A stretch of DNA of 64,000 nt from Rhodopseudomonas palustris. GTDB taxonomy: Bacteria > Pseudomonadota > Alphaproteobacteria > Rhizobiales > Xanthobacteraceae. The translations under genes were made by a program, and so were the position numbers. The DNA lies in assembly GCF_003591005.1 (NCBI RefSeq), contig NZ_QYYD01000013.1, positions 92,632 to 156,631 on the forward strand, read 5' to 3'. Positions 18,337 to 27,107 of this stretch are shown piece by piece (position 1 is the stretch's first letter; each line of letters begins with the position of its first letter). Under the pieces are notes generated by a model that was given only the letters and a program-made list of their open reading frames with translations, was not told where the DNA came from and made no database searches.

Positions 18337-19160
18337 GAACGATCGCCATTATCGCCGCCAAGGAGATCCAAGAAGGCCTGCGCAATCGCTGGGTATTGGC
18401 GACCACGCTGCTGCTCGCCGCGCTGGCGCTGTCGCTGACCTTTCTTGGCAGCGCGCCGACCGGAAATGTCGGCGCCGGCGCGCTCGACGTCGTCGTCGTC
18501 AGCCTGTCGAGCCTGTCGATCTTTCTGCTGCCGCTGATCGCGCTGCTGATCTCACATGACGCCGTGGTGGGCGAGATGGAGCGCGGCACGATGATCCTGC
18601 TGCTGAGCTATCCGGTCGGCCGCGGTCAGGTCATCCTCGGCAAGTTCGTCGGCCACGTGCTGATCCTCGCCTTCGCCACGCTGATCGGCTACGGCGCCGC
18701 CGGCGTTGCGCTGAGTCTGACCGGCGCCGCAACTCTCACAGCGAGCTGGCTCGCATTCGGCGCGATGCTCGGCACCTCGATCATGCTCGGCGCGGTGTTC
18801 GTGGCGATCGGCTATCTGATCTCCAGTCTGGTAAGAGACCGCGGCACTGCGGCAGGTCTGTCGATCGGCGTCTGGCTGATCATGGTGCTGGTGTTCGACA
18901 TGGCGCTGCTCGGCCTGCTGGTGGTCGATCAGGGCCGCACCATTTCGGGCGCAACGTTGAACGCGCTATTGTTCTTGAACCCGACTGATCTGTACCGGCT
19001 GACCAATCTCAGCGGCTTCAACGTCAGCCAGTTTTCCGGCATGGCCGGCCTCGCCGGCAGCACGCACCCCGGCCTCGTCGCCTTGCTCCTCGGCCTCGGC
19101 GCGTGGATCGTGGTGCCGCTCGCCCTGTCGATGCTCTCATTCGCGCGGAGGGAATTATGA
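18333..19160 (+). CDS. nosY: NosY, ABC transporter membrane subunit
   Basis: A 275-residue integral membrane protein of the ABC-2 type with about six helices (for example WVLATTLLLAALALSLTFLG and VGRGQVILGKFVGHVLILAF). The motif MERGTMILLLSYPVGR between helices 2 and 3 is typical of NosY. It forms the transmembrane pore of the NosFY transporter acting with periplasmic NosD. ATGA overlaps at both ends tie it to nosF and nosL. Confidence 0.95.
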   Translation: MRTIAIIAAKEIQEGLRNRWVLATTLLLAALALSLTFLGSAPTGNVGAGALDVVVVSLSSLSIFLLPLIALLISHDAVVGEMERGTMILLLSYPVGRGQVILGKFVGHVLILAFATLIGYGAAGVALSLTGAATLTASWLAFGAMLGTSIMLGAVFVAIGYLISSLVRDRGTAAGLSIGVWLIMVLVFDMALLGLLVVDQGRTISGATLNALLFLNPTDLYRLTNLSGFNVSQFSGMAGLAGSTHPGLVALLLGLGAWIVVPLALSMLSFARREL

Positions 19161-19705
19161 TGCTGCGCCTGCTGGCGGCCTGTGCCGCCCTCCTTCTGCT
19201 CGCCGGGTGCAAGCCGAACTCGGCGACGGCCGAGCCGCCGCCGGCGGTCGCGCTCAACGCCGATGCTATGGGCGTGTTCTGCGGCATGAATCTGATGGAG
19301 CATCCCGGACCGAAGGGCCAGATCATCACCGCAAGCCGGCTCGATCCGTTCTGGTTCTCGTCGGTGCGCGACACCGTGGCGTTCACGCGGATGCCCGAGC
19401 AGCCGCGCGATATCCGCGCGATCTACGTGTCAGACATGGCGCGCGCGCCGAGCTGGGACGCGCCGGGCGAGACCAACTGGATCGAGGCGCGCAAGGCTGT
19501 GTTCGTGATCGGCAGCCGCAGGCAAGGCGGCATGGGCGCAGCGGAGGCTGTGCCGTTCGGCGACCGCGCCGTTGCCGATCAGTTCGTCGCCAGCCACGGC
19601 GGCCGCATCGTCAGCTTCGACGAGATTCCGTCCGACTACGTACTTGGCGGTGAACCGCCGGCCGCGGCCGACGAGCACGACGCTGCCAGCGTGCGGACGA
19701 ACTGA
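19157..19705 (+). CDS. nosL: NosL, copper-binding lipoprotein
   Basis: A 182-residue lipoprotein that carries Cu(I) to apo-NosZ. The lipobox LLAGC puts the lipidated cysteine near residue 19. The NosL core follows, with the metal motif FCGMNLMEHPGPKGQI, a Cys/Met pair expected to bind copper. Two adjacent ATG codons (19157 and 19160) are possible starts; GGAG lies 5' of them. The start overlaps the nosY stop. The C-terminus (EHDAAS) is hydrophilic and ends close to nosX. Confidence 0.95.
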   Translation: MMLRLLAACAALLLLAGCKPNSATAEPPPAVALNADAMGVFCGMNLMEHPGPKGQIITASRLDPFWFSSVRDTVAFTRMPEQPRDIRAIYVSDMARAPSWDAPGETNWIEARKAVFVIGSRRQGGMGAAEAVPFGDRAVADQFVASHGGRIVSFDEIPSDYVLGGEPPAAADEHDAASVRTN

Positions 19706-19714
19706 GAGGTCACC

Positions 19715-20707
19715 ATGCACAGCCACCGCCTCACCCGCCGCCGCATGATCACGATCGCGGCGGCCGCAGCCGGATCGCTGCTTGCCGGACGACTGCACGC
19801 CGGACCCGCATCCGAGTCGGTGCGTTGGCGCGGCTCGGCGCTCGGCGCGCAGGTGTCGATCGAGATGTTTCATCCCGACCGCGCCGAGGCCGAGCTGCTG
19901 ATCGAGCGCGCGATCACCGAGGTTAGGCGGCTGGAAGGTCTGTTCAGCCTGTATCAGCCGTCTTCCGCCATTTGCGAACTCAACCTGGCGGGCCTGCTGG
20001 TCGCGCCCGATCCCGACATGGTGGCGCTGCTGCGCGCGTCGCTGCGGTTCGCCGAACTCACCGGCGGCGCGTTCGATCCGACCGTGCAGCCGCTGTGGCG
20101 ACTCTATCAGGAGCACTTCGCGGCCGACCGCGCCGATCCCGCCGGCCCCTCCGCCGAGCGGCTCGCCGAGGCGCTGACGAAGGTCGGGCACGCCCGTTTG
20201 CGTGTCAGCGCCGATCGTATTGTGTTGCGTCGACGCGGCGCCGCGATCACGCTGAACGGTATTGCTCAGGGCTATGCGACCGACCATGTGGTCGAGCTGT
20301 TCCGCCGCGCCGGCGTGACGACGACACTGGTCGACATGGGCGAGATCCGCGCTCTCGGTGCGGGCCCGCATGGCACACCCTGGCAGGTCGGCATTGCACA
20401 CCCCGAGCTACCCGGACAGCTCAGCGAGACCATCCCGCTGGTCGATCGCGCGGTGGCAACCAGCGCGGCGACCGGCTTCCGCTTCGATCCCGACGGTCGC
20501 TTCACGCATCTGTTCGATCCACTTAGCGGACGCAGCCCCTTGCTATATCGCAGCGTCAGCGTCGTCGCTCCCACTGCAACTGAAGCCGATGCGCTGTCGA
20601 CGGCGTTCAGCCTGATGCCGGCCGCCGCGATCCGCGATGTCGTGGACAGCAGGACCGGCGTCGACGTTCATCTCGTCGATCGCAACGGAATCACGTCACG
20701 TTTGTAG
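19715..20707 (+). CDS. nosX: NosX, periplasmic FAD:protein FMN transferase (ApbE family)
   Basis: A 330-residue ApbE-type flavin transferase that attaches FMN covalently to the SGAT threonine of NosR. A Tat-like signal (TRRRMITIAAAAAG) directs it to the periplasm. Family motifs are visible: FSLYQPSSAICELN, GGAFDPTVQPLW, LNGIAQGYATD and a conserved VDMGEIRALG (the family normally has G-E/D there). It is the last gene of the nosRZDFYLX unit, 9 nt after nosL. No clear terminator was found behind it. Confidence 0.93.
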   Translation: MHSHRLTRRRMITIAAAAAGSLLAGRLHAGPASESVRWRGSALGAQVSIEMFHPDRAEAELLIERAITEVRRLEGLFSLYQPSSAICELNLAGLLVAPDPDMVALLRASLRFAELTGGAFDPTVQPLWRLYQEHFAADRADPAGPSAERLAEALTKVGHARLRVSADRIVLRRRGAAITLNGIAQGYATDHVVELFRRAGVTTTLVDMGEIRALGAGPHGTPWQVGIAHPELPGQLSETIPLVDRAVATSAATGFRFDPDGRFTHLFDPLSGRSPLLYRSVSVVAPTATEADALSTAFSLMPAAAIRDVVDSRTGVDVHLVDRNGITSRL

Positions 20708-20899
20708 ATGGATTGACGGACGCCCACCACGACGCGACGTCGCCCATGCGGACGCTTGGCCGGCAGCCCGAGGTCGCGCTGCAGGACGGCCTCGAAGCCA
20801 ACATCGGGCGCGCTGCGCTGCGGATCGCCACGTGCGAGCAGACGGTAGCCGCAGCTCTCGAGCAGGCCGCGACGCGCGAGATGAAAATGATGAGGCCGC

Positions 20900-21085
20900 T
20901 TACGCGCGTTTCACCGGCCGTTTGCGGTCGATGACCAGCACGACCTCGCCGACTTCTTCGTCGGCGCGCTGCGACCACTTGTGAGCTTCCGCGAGCCAGT
21001 AGTTGCGGCGTGCCGGCTCGGTGGCCGAACGCTGCTTGCAGAGCGCCGCCTGGTGCAGGCATGCGCTGCGTCGATCAATCGCCAT
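20900..21085 (-). CDS. Small conserved-type protein of unknown function
   Basis: A 61-residue basic protein beginning MAIDRRSACLHQAALCKQRS and ending VIDRKRPVKRA. The chosen ATG is preceded by GAGGTG at good spacing, and this start removes an unlikely N-terminal extension. It contains a helical stretch (NYWLAEAHKWSQRADEE) of the kind found in short Bradyrhizobium/Rhodopseudomonas proteins. No domain is recognised. It opens the accessory block that follows the nos cluster. Confidence 0.6.
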   Translation of the reverse strand: MAIDRRSACLHQAALCKQRSATEPARRNYWLAEAHKWSQRADEEVGEVVLVIDRKRPVKRA

Positions 21086-21187
21086 TGTCACCTCAGTCCC
21101 CACCGGCGCCGGTCGGCGCGTTTCAACTATCGCTGAGCCGACGGACAACCACATTAACCTGCGATGACGGAACCGCCGATCGCCGCC

Positions 21188-22162
21188 TCAATTTCGCAAG
21201 TCGGCCTCCGGTCCGTGCGGCGTGCGGATGTCCGAGCCTGCGAACCGGCTGCTCATTCCAGGCAAGGGATCAGCCAGAGTGGCAGTCTGCAGATAGCCGG
21301 GGTCGAATTCCGCGATCGCATAAAACTCGCGGCTGCGAATCGTGAGCCGCCCCTGCACCAGCTCGATCAGCTTGGTGCTGCGTAAATGCTGCAGTACCCG
21401 ATTGACGTGAACGTAAGACAGTCCCAATGCATCGGCGAGTTCGCGCTGAGTGAACGGAAACGCCACGGTCTCCTGCGACGATCCGCTCCAGTGCTGCATC
21501 CGGTACGAGACCTCGCAAAGGAAGTGCGCGAGCCTCGCCTGCGCCGAGCGCCGCCCGAGCCAGATCAGCCACTCGCGCTGGATCGCGGCGTGCAGCGCAG
21601 TCTCGCACCATAAGGCACGGATGATCGCGGGCCGGGTCGCGAGCAGCGGCAGCAGCTCGGCATGCGGCACTTCGAGCACCACCGCGGACGCTGATACGTA
21701 GATCGAAGCTCGTGCGCTGCGCAGCACAAGGTCGCCCGGGTTGAGCAGATCGCCCGGAAGAAACACCGCGACGATTTGCTGACTGCCGTCCTCCAGCGTT
21801 CGTGCCGCATAGGCTGTGCCCGAGCAGAGAAACACCAAGGCAGTCGTCATGCTGCCCTCGTGGGTGATGAACTCCCCCTTCGCGAACTGCCGCGGCGCAC
21901 GCGCGATCGCGAGCAGCTCAGCCTGATCGGTCCCGGCAAGGCCGAGCCGCGTGGCCACTTTGGCCATGAAGGGAGCAAAGCGATGCGGCGGAGGACCGCG
22001 GTGATCCTGTGTGGCGTGGACTGGGGCACCAAACGCACCGGTCGATCTGAAGCCGGCCGACGAATGCTGCGGCGCCGAGGATTTCGCGGCGCCGTCCCGA
22101 TGATGTCCCATCTGTCTCTCGCCACGTGCGGCGCGTCTCGGCTCACCGGCGTGGTCGTTCAT
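21188..22162 (-). CDS. Crp/Fnr-family transcription regulator
   Basis: A protein of about 324 residues. The cyclic-nucleotide-binding beta-barrel (GEFITHEGS ... VAVFLPGDLLNPG) occupies about 95-215, and a Crp-type winged helix with recognition helix ALGLSYVHVNRVLQHLR follows. No Fnr-type cysteine cluster is present, so it does not sense oxygen through Fe-S. The N-terminal ~75 residues are a His/Pro-rich extension not normal for the family. The start is uncertain: ATG 22162 is given; ATG 22111 (preceded by GAGAG) or 21967 would shorten it. An EcfG-like promoter lies 43 nt upstream (22205-22229), consistent with stress control. Confidence 0.82.
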   Translation of the reverse strand: MNDHAGEPRRAARGERQMGHHRDGAAKSSAPQHSSAGFRSTGAFGAPVHATQDHRGPPPHRFAPFMAKVATRLGLAGTDQAELLAIARAPRQFAKGEFITHEGSMTTALVFLCSGTAYAARTLEDGSQQIVAVFLPGDLLNPGDLVLRSARASIYVSASAVVLEVPHAELLPLLATRPAIIRALWCETALHAAIQREWLIWLGRRSAQARLAHFLCEVSYRMQHWSGSSQETVAFPFTQRELADALGLSYVHVNRVLQHLRSTKLIELVQGRLTIRSREFYAIAEFDPGYLQTATLADPLPGMSSRFAGSDIRTPHGPEADLRN

Positions 22163-22204
22163 GGCGGGGCCTGCAACATGGTGAAAGCCTCCCAATGCTC
22201 GACA

Positions 22205-22229
22205 AACGTCAAACCAGCGTGCCGGTTCC
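22205..22229 (-). promoter_or_regulatory. EcfG-type (general stress sigma) promoter
   Basis: On the minus strand GGAAC is followed after 16 nt by CGTT, the exact alphaproteobacterial EcfG consensus. It reads into the Crp/Fnr gene whose start is placed at 22162. Transcription would begin near 22198, which rules out the longest possible reading frame as the real start. Confidence 0.7.
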
Positions 22230-22276
22230 CGAGAAGCTTCGGTCGATCCTCTATCTCATTCGCCGCCGCCGCGGCC

Positions 22277-23137
22277 TCAGATAAACGGTCGGCCGCCGGT
22301 GACCGCCACCGTCGTGCCCGACGTGTAGCTCGACAGCGGATCCGCCAGCATGACATAGGCCGTCGCCAGTTCGGCGGGCTGGCCGGCGCGTTGCATCGGC
22401 GTGTTCTTGCCGAAGTTCGACACTGTGTCCTCCTTCATGGTGGACGGGATCAGCGGCGTCCAGATCGGTCCCGGCGCGACGGCGTTGGCGCGGATGCCCT
22501 TCTCGGCCAACATCTGCGCGAGCCCCGCGGTGAAGTTCTGGATCGCACCCTTGGTGGTCGCATAGGCGAGCAGCGACGGGTTAGGCATATCGGAATTCAC
22601 AGAGGCGGTGTTGACGATGGCGCTGCCCGGCTTCATGTGCGGCACCGCGGCCTTGGTCAGATAGAACATCGCGTGGATGTTGACGCGGAACGTCAGTTCC
22701 CACTCCTCGTCGCTGATGTCGCCGATATCGCTGAAGGTTGCCTGATGAGCGGCATTATTGACCAGGATGTCGATCCCGCCAAATTCCTCGACCGCCTTCT
22801 GCACCACCGCCCTGCAATGATCGGCGCGTTGCAGATCGCCGGGGACCAGCACGGCCTTTCGGCCCTCCTGCTCGATCAGCGCTTTGACCTCGGCGGCATC
22901 GTCGTGCTCGTCGAGATAGGAGATCAGCAGGTCCGCTCCCTCGCGCGCATAGGCGATCGCGACAGCGCGGCCGATGCCGCTGTCACCGCCGGTGATCAAG
23001 GCGCTCAGGCCCTTCAGGCGTCCGGCCCCTTTGTAGCTCGACTCACCATGGTCCGGCCGCGGCTGCATCGCGGCGGTCACGCCCGGCATCGGCTGTTGTT
23101 GCTTCGGAAATGGCGGCTTGGGATAGAATGGTGGCAT
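22277..23137 (-). CDS. Short-chain dehydrogenase/reductase (YghA/GsiB-region type)
   Basis: A 286-residue SDR. A proline-rich N-terminal stretch (PPFYPKPPFPKQQQPMPG) of about 40 residues precedes the Rossmann fold. The dinucleotide motif is TGGDSGIGRA, followed by NNAA, the catalytic Ser region (NTASVNS) and the catalytic YxxxK (YATTKGA). The extension and motif style match the family that includes E. coli YghA and Bacillus general-stress oxidoreductases. The ATG is preceded by GGAG. A degenerate EcfG-like motif (GGAAC-N16-GATT, 23163-23187) lies 26 nt upstream. The substrate is unknown. Confidence 0.88.
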   Translation of the reverse strand: MPPFYPKPPFPKQQQPMPGVTAAMQPRPDHGESSYKGAGRLKGLSALITGGDSGIGRAVAIAYAREGADLLISYLDEHDDAAEVKALIEQEGRKAVLVPGDLQRADHCRAVVQKAVEEFGGIDILVNNAAHQATFSDIGDISDEEWELTFRVNIHAMFYLTKAAVPHMKPGSAIVNTASVNSDMPNPSLLAYATTKGAIQNFTAGLAQMLAEKGIRANAVAPGPIWTPLIPSTMKEDTVSNFGKNTPMQRAGQPAELATAYVMLADPLSSYTSGTTVAVTGGRPFI

Positions 23138-23208
23138 ATCGGTCTCCAATGATCGCTGCACCAATCGATCACGGCGCGGGTCGTTCCGTCCGCGGCGAAC
23201 GGCGCGGT

Positions 23209-23934
23209 TCAATCCATCAATCGCTGCAAGCGCAACGCATCCAGCGGCGCGGCGCTCTTCTGGTCGTTGTCGAAATAGACGTAAACGTCGTGGCCGCGGC
23301 GGCGCCACGCTGCGATCGTGTTGGCCCAGCTCTGCAATGCGGCGCGGCTGTAGTGACCGTGATAGCGGCCGCCTGGACCATGGCCGCGGACATAGACAAA
23401 ATCGGCTGTCCGCTTCCAGGGTGCCGGGGCATCGTGGTGATCGGACAGACACAGCGAGGCGTTGGCCCGCCGCAAGACGCGGAGAATATTCGGCGCGTAC
23501 CAGCTCGGGTGACGAAATTCGAATGCGTAGCGCCGTCGCGGCGACAGCATCTCGACGAACGCGGCCAGACGCTGTTCGTCCGCGCTGAACTGCGGCGGCA
23601 ACTGAAACAGGATCGGCCCGGCTTTGTCGCCGAGCAGGCTGATGCGGTCCTCAAGCAGCTCAAGGCTGTTGAGGCTGGCCGCCGACAACCTCTTCCAATG
23701 CGTGATGAACTTGGAGGCCTTCCAGGCGAACACGAAATCCTCGCCCGTGGTATCACGCCAGCCCTTCACCGCTTCCGGCGTCGGCGTGCGATAGAATACA
23801 CCGTTGAGTTCAGCCGAGCCGAACTGGCTGGCGTAGTATTGCAGCTGCCGGTTCAACGGCAGCCCGTCGGGAAAGAATGGACCTCGCCAGGATGGGTACG
23901 ACCATCCCGACGTGCCGATCCGGACGCGCGCCAT
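23209..23934 (-). CDS. DUF72 family protein (YecE-like)
   Basis: A 241-residue TIM-barrel protein of the DUF72/YecE family. Its signature features are the N-terminal RIGTSGWSYPSWRGPFFP, ELNGVFYRTPTP, FQLPPQF near residue 110 and AFEFRHPSW near residue 140. The C-terminal VYVYFDNDQKSAAPLDALRL is also typical. The biochemical role of the family is undefined. It follows the alcohol dehydrogenase gene by 13 nt and is likely in the same transcript. Confidence 0.88.
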   Translation of the reverse strand: MARVRIGTSGWSYPSWRGPFFPDGLPLNRQLQYYASQFGSAELNGVFYRTPTPEAVKGWRDTTGEDFVFAWKASKFITHWKRLSAASLNSLELLEDRISLLGDKAGPILFQLPPQFSADEQRLAAFVEMLSPRRRYAFEFRHPSWYAPNILRVLRRANASLCLSDHHDAPAPWKRTADFVYVRGHGPGGRYHGHYSRAALQSWANTIAAWRRRGHDVYVYFDNDQKSAAPLDALRLQRLMD

Positions 23935-23947
23935 CGAGAGGCCGCAC

Positions 23948-25117
23948 TCAGGGCTTCATGACCACCTTGATGCAGCCGTCCTTCTTGTCGCGGAACGTCT
24001 TGTACAGCTCCGGGCCCTCTTCCAGCGTGGCACGGTGGGTGATCACGAAGCTCGGATCGATTTCGCCCCTCTCCACGCGGCCGAGCAATTGCGGCAGATA
24101 ACGCTGCACCGGCGTCTGCGCCATGCGGAAAGTCAGCCCGCGGTTGATAGCCGAGCCCATCGGGATCTTGTCGAGCAAACCGCCATACACACCGACGATC
24201 GACACAGTGCCGAAGTTGCGGCAGCAATGGATTGCCTGCCGTAGCACATGCGGCCGATCAGTGCCCATGAAGGTCGCCATCTTGACGCGGTCGACCACGG
24301 CGTCGAAGCCGGACGCGGTGTCGGGCTCGGTGCCGACAGCGTCGATGCAGGCGTCAGCGCCGCGGCCGTTGGTGAGATCCTGAATACGGTCGTAGACATC
24401 CTCATCGCGGAAATCGATCGTGATCGCGCCCGAAGCACGCGCCATTTCCATCCGCTCCGGCACCGTGTCGATAGCGATTACCCGCTCTGCGCCGAGCATG
24501 AAGGCGCTCTTGATCGCAAACTGCCCGACCGGCCCGCAGCCCCAGATCGCGACGGTTTCTCCGCCCTTCAGATCGCAGAAGTCCGCTGCCATGAAGCCGG
24601 TCGGGAAGATGTCGGACAGAAACAGCACCTGCTCGTCGCTCAGCCCGTCCGGAACCTTGATCGGCCCGACGTCCGCATAGGGCACCCGCATATACTCGGC
24701 CTGCCCGCCGGCGTAGCCGCCGAGTAGATGCGAGTAGCCGAACAGGCCGGCGGGCGAGTGGCCCCACATGGTTTCAGCCTTCTTCTTGTCGGGATTCGAG
24801 CGCTCGCAGCCGCTGTAGAAGCCGCGCTGGCAGAAGAAGCACTCACCGCAGGAGATCGTGAACGGCACGACGACGCGGTCGCCGACCTTCAGCTTCTTGT
24901 TGTCGGCACCGACCTCGACGACTTCACCCATCGTCTCGTGCCCGAGGACGTCGCCGCTGCGCATCTCGGGCATCACCCCATCGAACAGATGCAGATCCGA
25001 GCCGCAGATCGCGCAGGCGGTCACCTTGATGATGGCGTCACGGCCGTGCTCAATCTTCGGATCCGGTACGCTCTCGCACCGGATGTCGCTCTTGCCGTGC
25101 CAGGTCAGCGCCTTCAT
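23948..25117 (-). CDS. Zinc-dependent alcohol dehydrogenase (FdhA-like)
   Basis: A 389-residue medium-chain zinc dehydrogenase. Catalytic-zinc residues are in [13 protein letters not shown] and [10 protein letters not shown]. The structural-zinc loop has cysteines in [15 protein letters not shown]. The NAD-binding motif is [19 protein letters not shown]. Length and sequence style match the glutathione-independent formaldehyde-dehydrogenase-like branch, so oxidation of formaldehyde or a short alcohol is plausible but not shown. The ATG at 25117 has GGAG at good spacing; the frame upstream is not needed. It is co-directional with DUF72. An imperfect GGAAC element lies near 25168-25172. Confidence 0.88.
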   Translation of the reverse strand: MKALTWHGKSDIRCESVPDPKIEHGRDAIIKVTACAICGSDLHLFDGVMPEMRSGDVLGHETMGEVVEVGADNKKLKVGDRVVVPFTISCGECFFCQRGFYSGCERSNPDKKKAETMWGHSPAGLFGYSHLLGGYAGGQAEYMRVPYADVGPIKVPDGLSDEQVLFLSDIFPTGFMAADFCDLKGGETVAIWGCGPVGQFAIKSAFMLGAERVIAIDTVPERMEMARASGAITIDFRDEDVYDRIQDLTNGRGADACIDAVGTEPDTASGFDAVVDRVKMATFMGTDRPHVLRQAIHCCRNFGTVSIVGVYGGLLDKIPMGSAINRGLTFRMAQTPVQRYLPQLLGRVERGEIDPSFVITHRATLEEGPELYKTFRDKKDGCIKVVMKP

Positions 25118-25300
25118 GGTGATCTCCGCTCGTGTGTTGCGCCTGACAAACATCACAGCTGTTAGTGGTTCCTAACGAAGCGCAGCGGCGACATTGGCCC
25201 GCTGCGCTGCGATGCAGCTCTGCACGATGGTTGCGCTTTCAAGAATGCAGGCAGCGGCGGGCTCCGCGTCGTTCAGTCCGCCGCACGATCCGTTCGGATT

Positions 25301-25325
25301 GGAACTCGGCCATTGGCTCTCCGTT
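25301..25325 (+). promoter_or_regulatory. EcfG-type promoter upstream of DUF4142 gene
   Basis: GGAAC (25301-25305) is followed by exactly 16 nt and CGTT (25322-25325), a perfect EcfG consensus. It lies 94 nt before the ATG of the DUF4142 gene. The rest of the 300-nt divergent gap 25118-25418 holds no other recognisable element. Confidence 0.72.
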
Positions 25326-25418
25326 GAGCCCCAAACCGGGTGGGTTGCAAGCCGGCTGAGTTCAGCTTCGGCAAGGCATCAGCACCGTTGTCAGTGACAG
25401 GCAAGACAAGGATTCTCA

Positions 25419-25976
25419 ATGAAGACGACCACGGCTCTTGTTCTCAGCTGCTTCATGATCGCAGCTCCTCCTTTGGTGCAGACGGCCGCGGCTCAATCCA
25501 GCGCCGCGCAGGCGCCCGCCATCAGCCCCGCAACGCAGCAATTCATTACCCAGGTGGCGATCTCCGATCTCTTCGAGGTCGCCTCGTCGCGGCTGGCACT
25601 GGCGCGCGGCACCGAGGGGCAGAAAGCTTTCGCCAACCAAATGATAGAAGACCACGGCAAGACTTCGTCAGAGCTGCGCCAGCTGATCGTCGTTCGCGGG
25701 TTGAAGGTCGATATCCCGAGTCAGCTCGACAGCGCCCATCAGGACAAATACGACCAGCTGAACAACGCCCGTGGTAACGATTTCCAGGCGCTCTATGCCA
25801 GCCAGCAGGTCGCGGCGCACAAAGATGCGATCGCGTTGTTCCAGCGTTATGCGCAAAACGGGGATTTGCCGGAGTTGAAGGATTGGGCCGGCAAGACTCT
25901 CCCGGCGCTGAAGCATCATCTGGAGATGGCTCAGAAGCTAGGCGCTGCCGCACCAGCAGCGCCAGCCGCCAAATAA
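25419..25976 (+). CDS. Exported DUF4142 protein
   Basis: A 185-residue periplasmic protein. A signal peptide (1-25, ending AAAQS) precedes the helical DUF4142 domain, a ferritin-like bundle with the pattern FITQVAISDLFEVASSRLAL ... FANQMIEDHGKTSSELR. The C-terminus is Ala/Pro rich. Members of this family are often stress-induced in rhizobia; no enzymatic role is known. Control by an EcfG promoter at 25301-25325 fits this. The ATG follows a purine-rich stretch (AAGGATTCTCA). Confidence 0.85.
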   Translation: MKTTTALVLSCFMIAAPPLVQTAAAQSSAAQAPAISPATQQFITQVAISDLFEVASSRLALARGTEGQKAFANQMIEDHGKTSSELRQLIVVRGLKVDIPSQLDSAHQDKYDQLNNARGNDFQALYASQQVAAHKDAIALFQRYAQNGDLPELKDWAGKTLPALKHHLEMAQKLGAAAPAAPAAK

Positions 25977-25980
25977 CGAC

Positions 25981-26014
25981 CCGGCCACCCCGTCTAAAAG
26001 GATCGGGTGGCCGG
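25981..26014 (+). terminator. Possible stem-loop terminator after DUF4142 gene
   Basis: Perfect 10-bp arms CCGGCCACCC and GGGTGGCCGG are separated by 14 nt, starting 5 nt after the DUF4142 stop. No T-tract follows, so it may be a weak terminator or an RNA-stabilising hairpin rather than a full Rho-independent terminator. Confidence 0.45.
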
Positions 26015-26051
26015 CGGTCGGCCGGGCACCCTCATGCTCGAGGACTACGCG

Positions 26052-26216
26052 ATGTCATACGACCCCACTAAGTCGATCGATCTGATCCATCATCTGCGCG
26101 AAGCGCTGGAGCTCGCCCGCGAGCTGAAATTTTCCCATCTCGAGTATCTGCTGTCGATGGCCGAACTCGAAAGCCGCGATCGTCTCGGTAAGACGGTGAC
26201 CGACGGCAGTGCATGA
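26052..26216 (+). CDS. Small acidic helical protein, unknown function
   Basis: A 54-residue protein (begins MSYDPTKSIDLIHHLREALE). A single amphipathic helix with repeated Leu and Glu/Arg predominates. The ATG at 26052 is preceded by GAGGA at 7-nt spacing, supporting translation. No family is recognised. It lies 75 nt after the DUF4142 gene and may share its stress-controlled transcript. Confidence 0.6.
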   Translation: MSYDPTKSIDLIHHLREALELARELKFSHLEYLLSMAELESRDRLGKTVTDGSA

Positions 26217-26277
26217 CGTCGGGCACTGCTCCGCCGTGTTCCCTATCCCCCCCTGACAAGCAGCGACTCGCAGCAGC

Positions 26278-26362
26278 GCTCCGCCGATCCGGGATGCCGG
26301 TCGCTTATGCCGTGCCGTGCGGCTGACTAAGCAGCGCAAGAGCGGGCCCGGATCGGCGGAGC
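26278..26362. repeat. 16-bp perfect inverted repeat with 53-nt loop
   Basis: GCTCCGCCGATCCGGG (26278-26293) is repeated exactly in inverted form at 26347-26362. The element sits in a 255-nt gap between convergent genes. It resembles neither the REP-like families elsewhere in the window nor a classical terminator, as no T-run follows. Confidence 0.6.
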
Positions 26363-26471
26363 ATCACGCCGCGAGCGGTGTTATGCTCCTTGTCCTGGGC
26401 ACTATGAGACTACACGCGGACTCAGTGGCTGCGAGCCGCAGCCGCAGCTTGCGCTGGCAGGTGTTCCAGCT

Positions 26472-27107
26472 TCAAGCCAGGCGGAACGGGATGTCGCGCC
26501 CCGGCTCCCACAGGCCGAATAGATCACTGACCGACACAAGGTCGATCTGCTCGTGAAAGCGGGTGCGATACATCGTCATCAGCGCGTCATGGCCCGGGTC
26601 CGACGAACTACACAACGCATCTTCGACCAGCGCCACCCGATAACCAAGATCGACCGCGTCCAGCACGGTGGCCAGAACACAGACGTCGGTTTCCGCGCCG
26701 GTGAACACCACGGTGCCGACGCCGAGCTGGTTCAGCATCGCCGCCAGACTGGATTGCTTGAAAGCGGAATACACCGGCTTGTCGATCACCAGCGCCGGCG
26801 GCGTTAGCCGAGCGAGTTCGGGCACGAGATCGAGCTGCTCCGGCGGAAGGTGTTGCTGCGTTGCGGCCTCCCAGCGGTGATAATAGCGCCGCCAGCGGCC
26901 GTTGCAGTCCTCGGCGCGGTGCGGTGGAATGAACCGCGTGAAGATCGTGCGGTCGCGATAACGCGATGCGACCTCAGTGATCGCGGGGCCGACGCGCGAT
27001 ATCCACGGCGTCTCCCACACTCCGCCGGTGCAAAAGATTCGCTGCATATCGATGCACAGATGGGCCGCCTGGCTGATCGGCTCCACAGTCTCGATCGATT
27101 TTGTCAT
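26472..27107 (-). CDS. Isochorismatase-family cysteine hydrolase
   Basis: A 211-residue cysteine hydrolase, distinct from the one at 7.5 kb. The catalytic Asp is in LCIDMQRIFC (near residue 20), the Lys in VIDKPVYSAF (near residue 110) and the nucleophilic Cys in GAETDVCVLATVLDAVDLGY (near residue 145). The complete triad suggests activity. Relatives act on nicotinamide, isochorismate or other amides; the substrate is unknown. The ATG overlaps the stop of the SPW gene (ATGA), so the two form an operon expressed from the EcfG-like promoter at 27507-27531. Confidence 0.87.
   Translation of the reverse strand: MTKSIETVEPISQAAHLCIDMQRIFCTGGVWETPWISRVGPAITEVASRYRDRTIFTRFIPPHRAEDCNGRWRRYYHRWEAATQQHLPPEQLDLVPELARLTPPALVIDKPVYSAFKQSSLAAMLNQLGVGTVVFTGAETDVCVLATVLDAVDLGYRVALVEDALCSSSDPGHDALMTMYRTRFHEQIDLVSVSDLFGLWEPGRDIPFRLA

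Noticed and set aside
20713..20934. Possible small plus-strand gene (73 codons, TTG start) after nosX.
   Set aside because: Its start lacks a ribosome site, it overlaps a better supported minus-strand gene, and its composition looks like an antisense shadow.
22159..22356. Small minus-strand frame overlapping the Crp start and SDR end.
   Set aside because: Arginine-rich shadow. The ATG near 22180 with GGGAGG upstream codes for only six residues before a stop, so it is at most a leader of no clear function.
26317..26556. Plus-strand frame of 79 codons in the gap after the small 26052 gene.
   Set aside because: It overlaps the end of the isochorismatase-family gene in antisense, has an arginine/serine-rich sequence and lacks a ribosome site.
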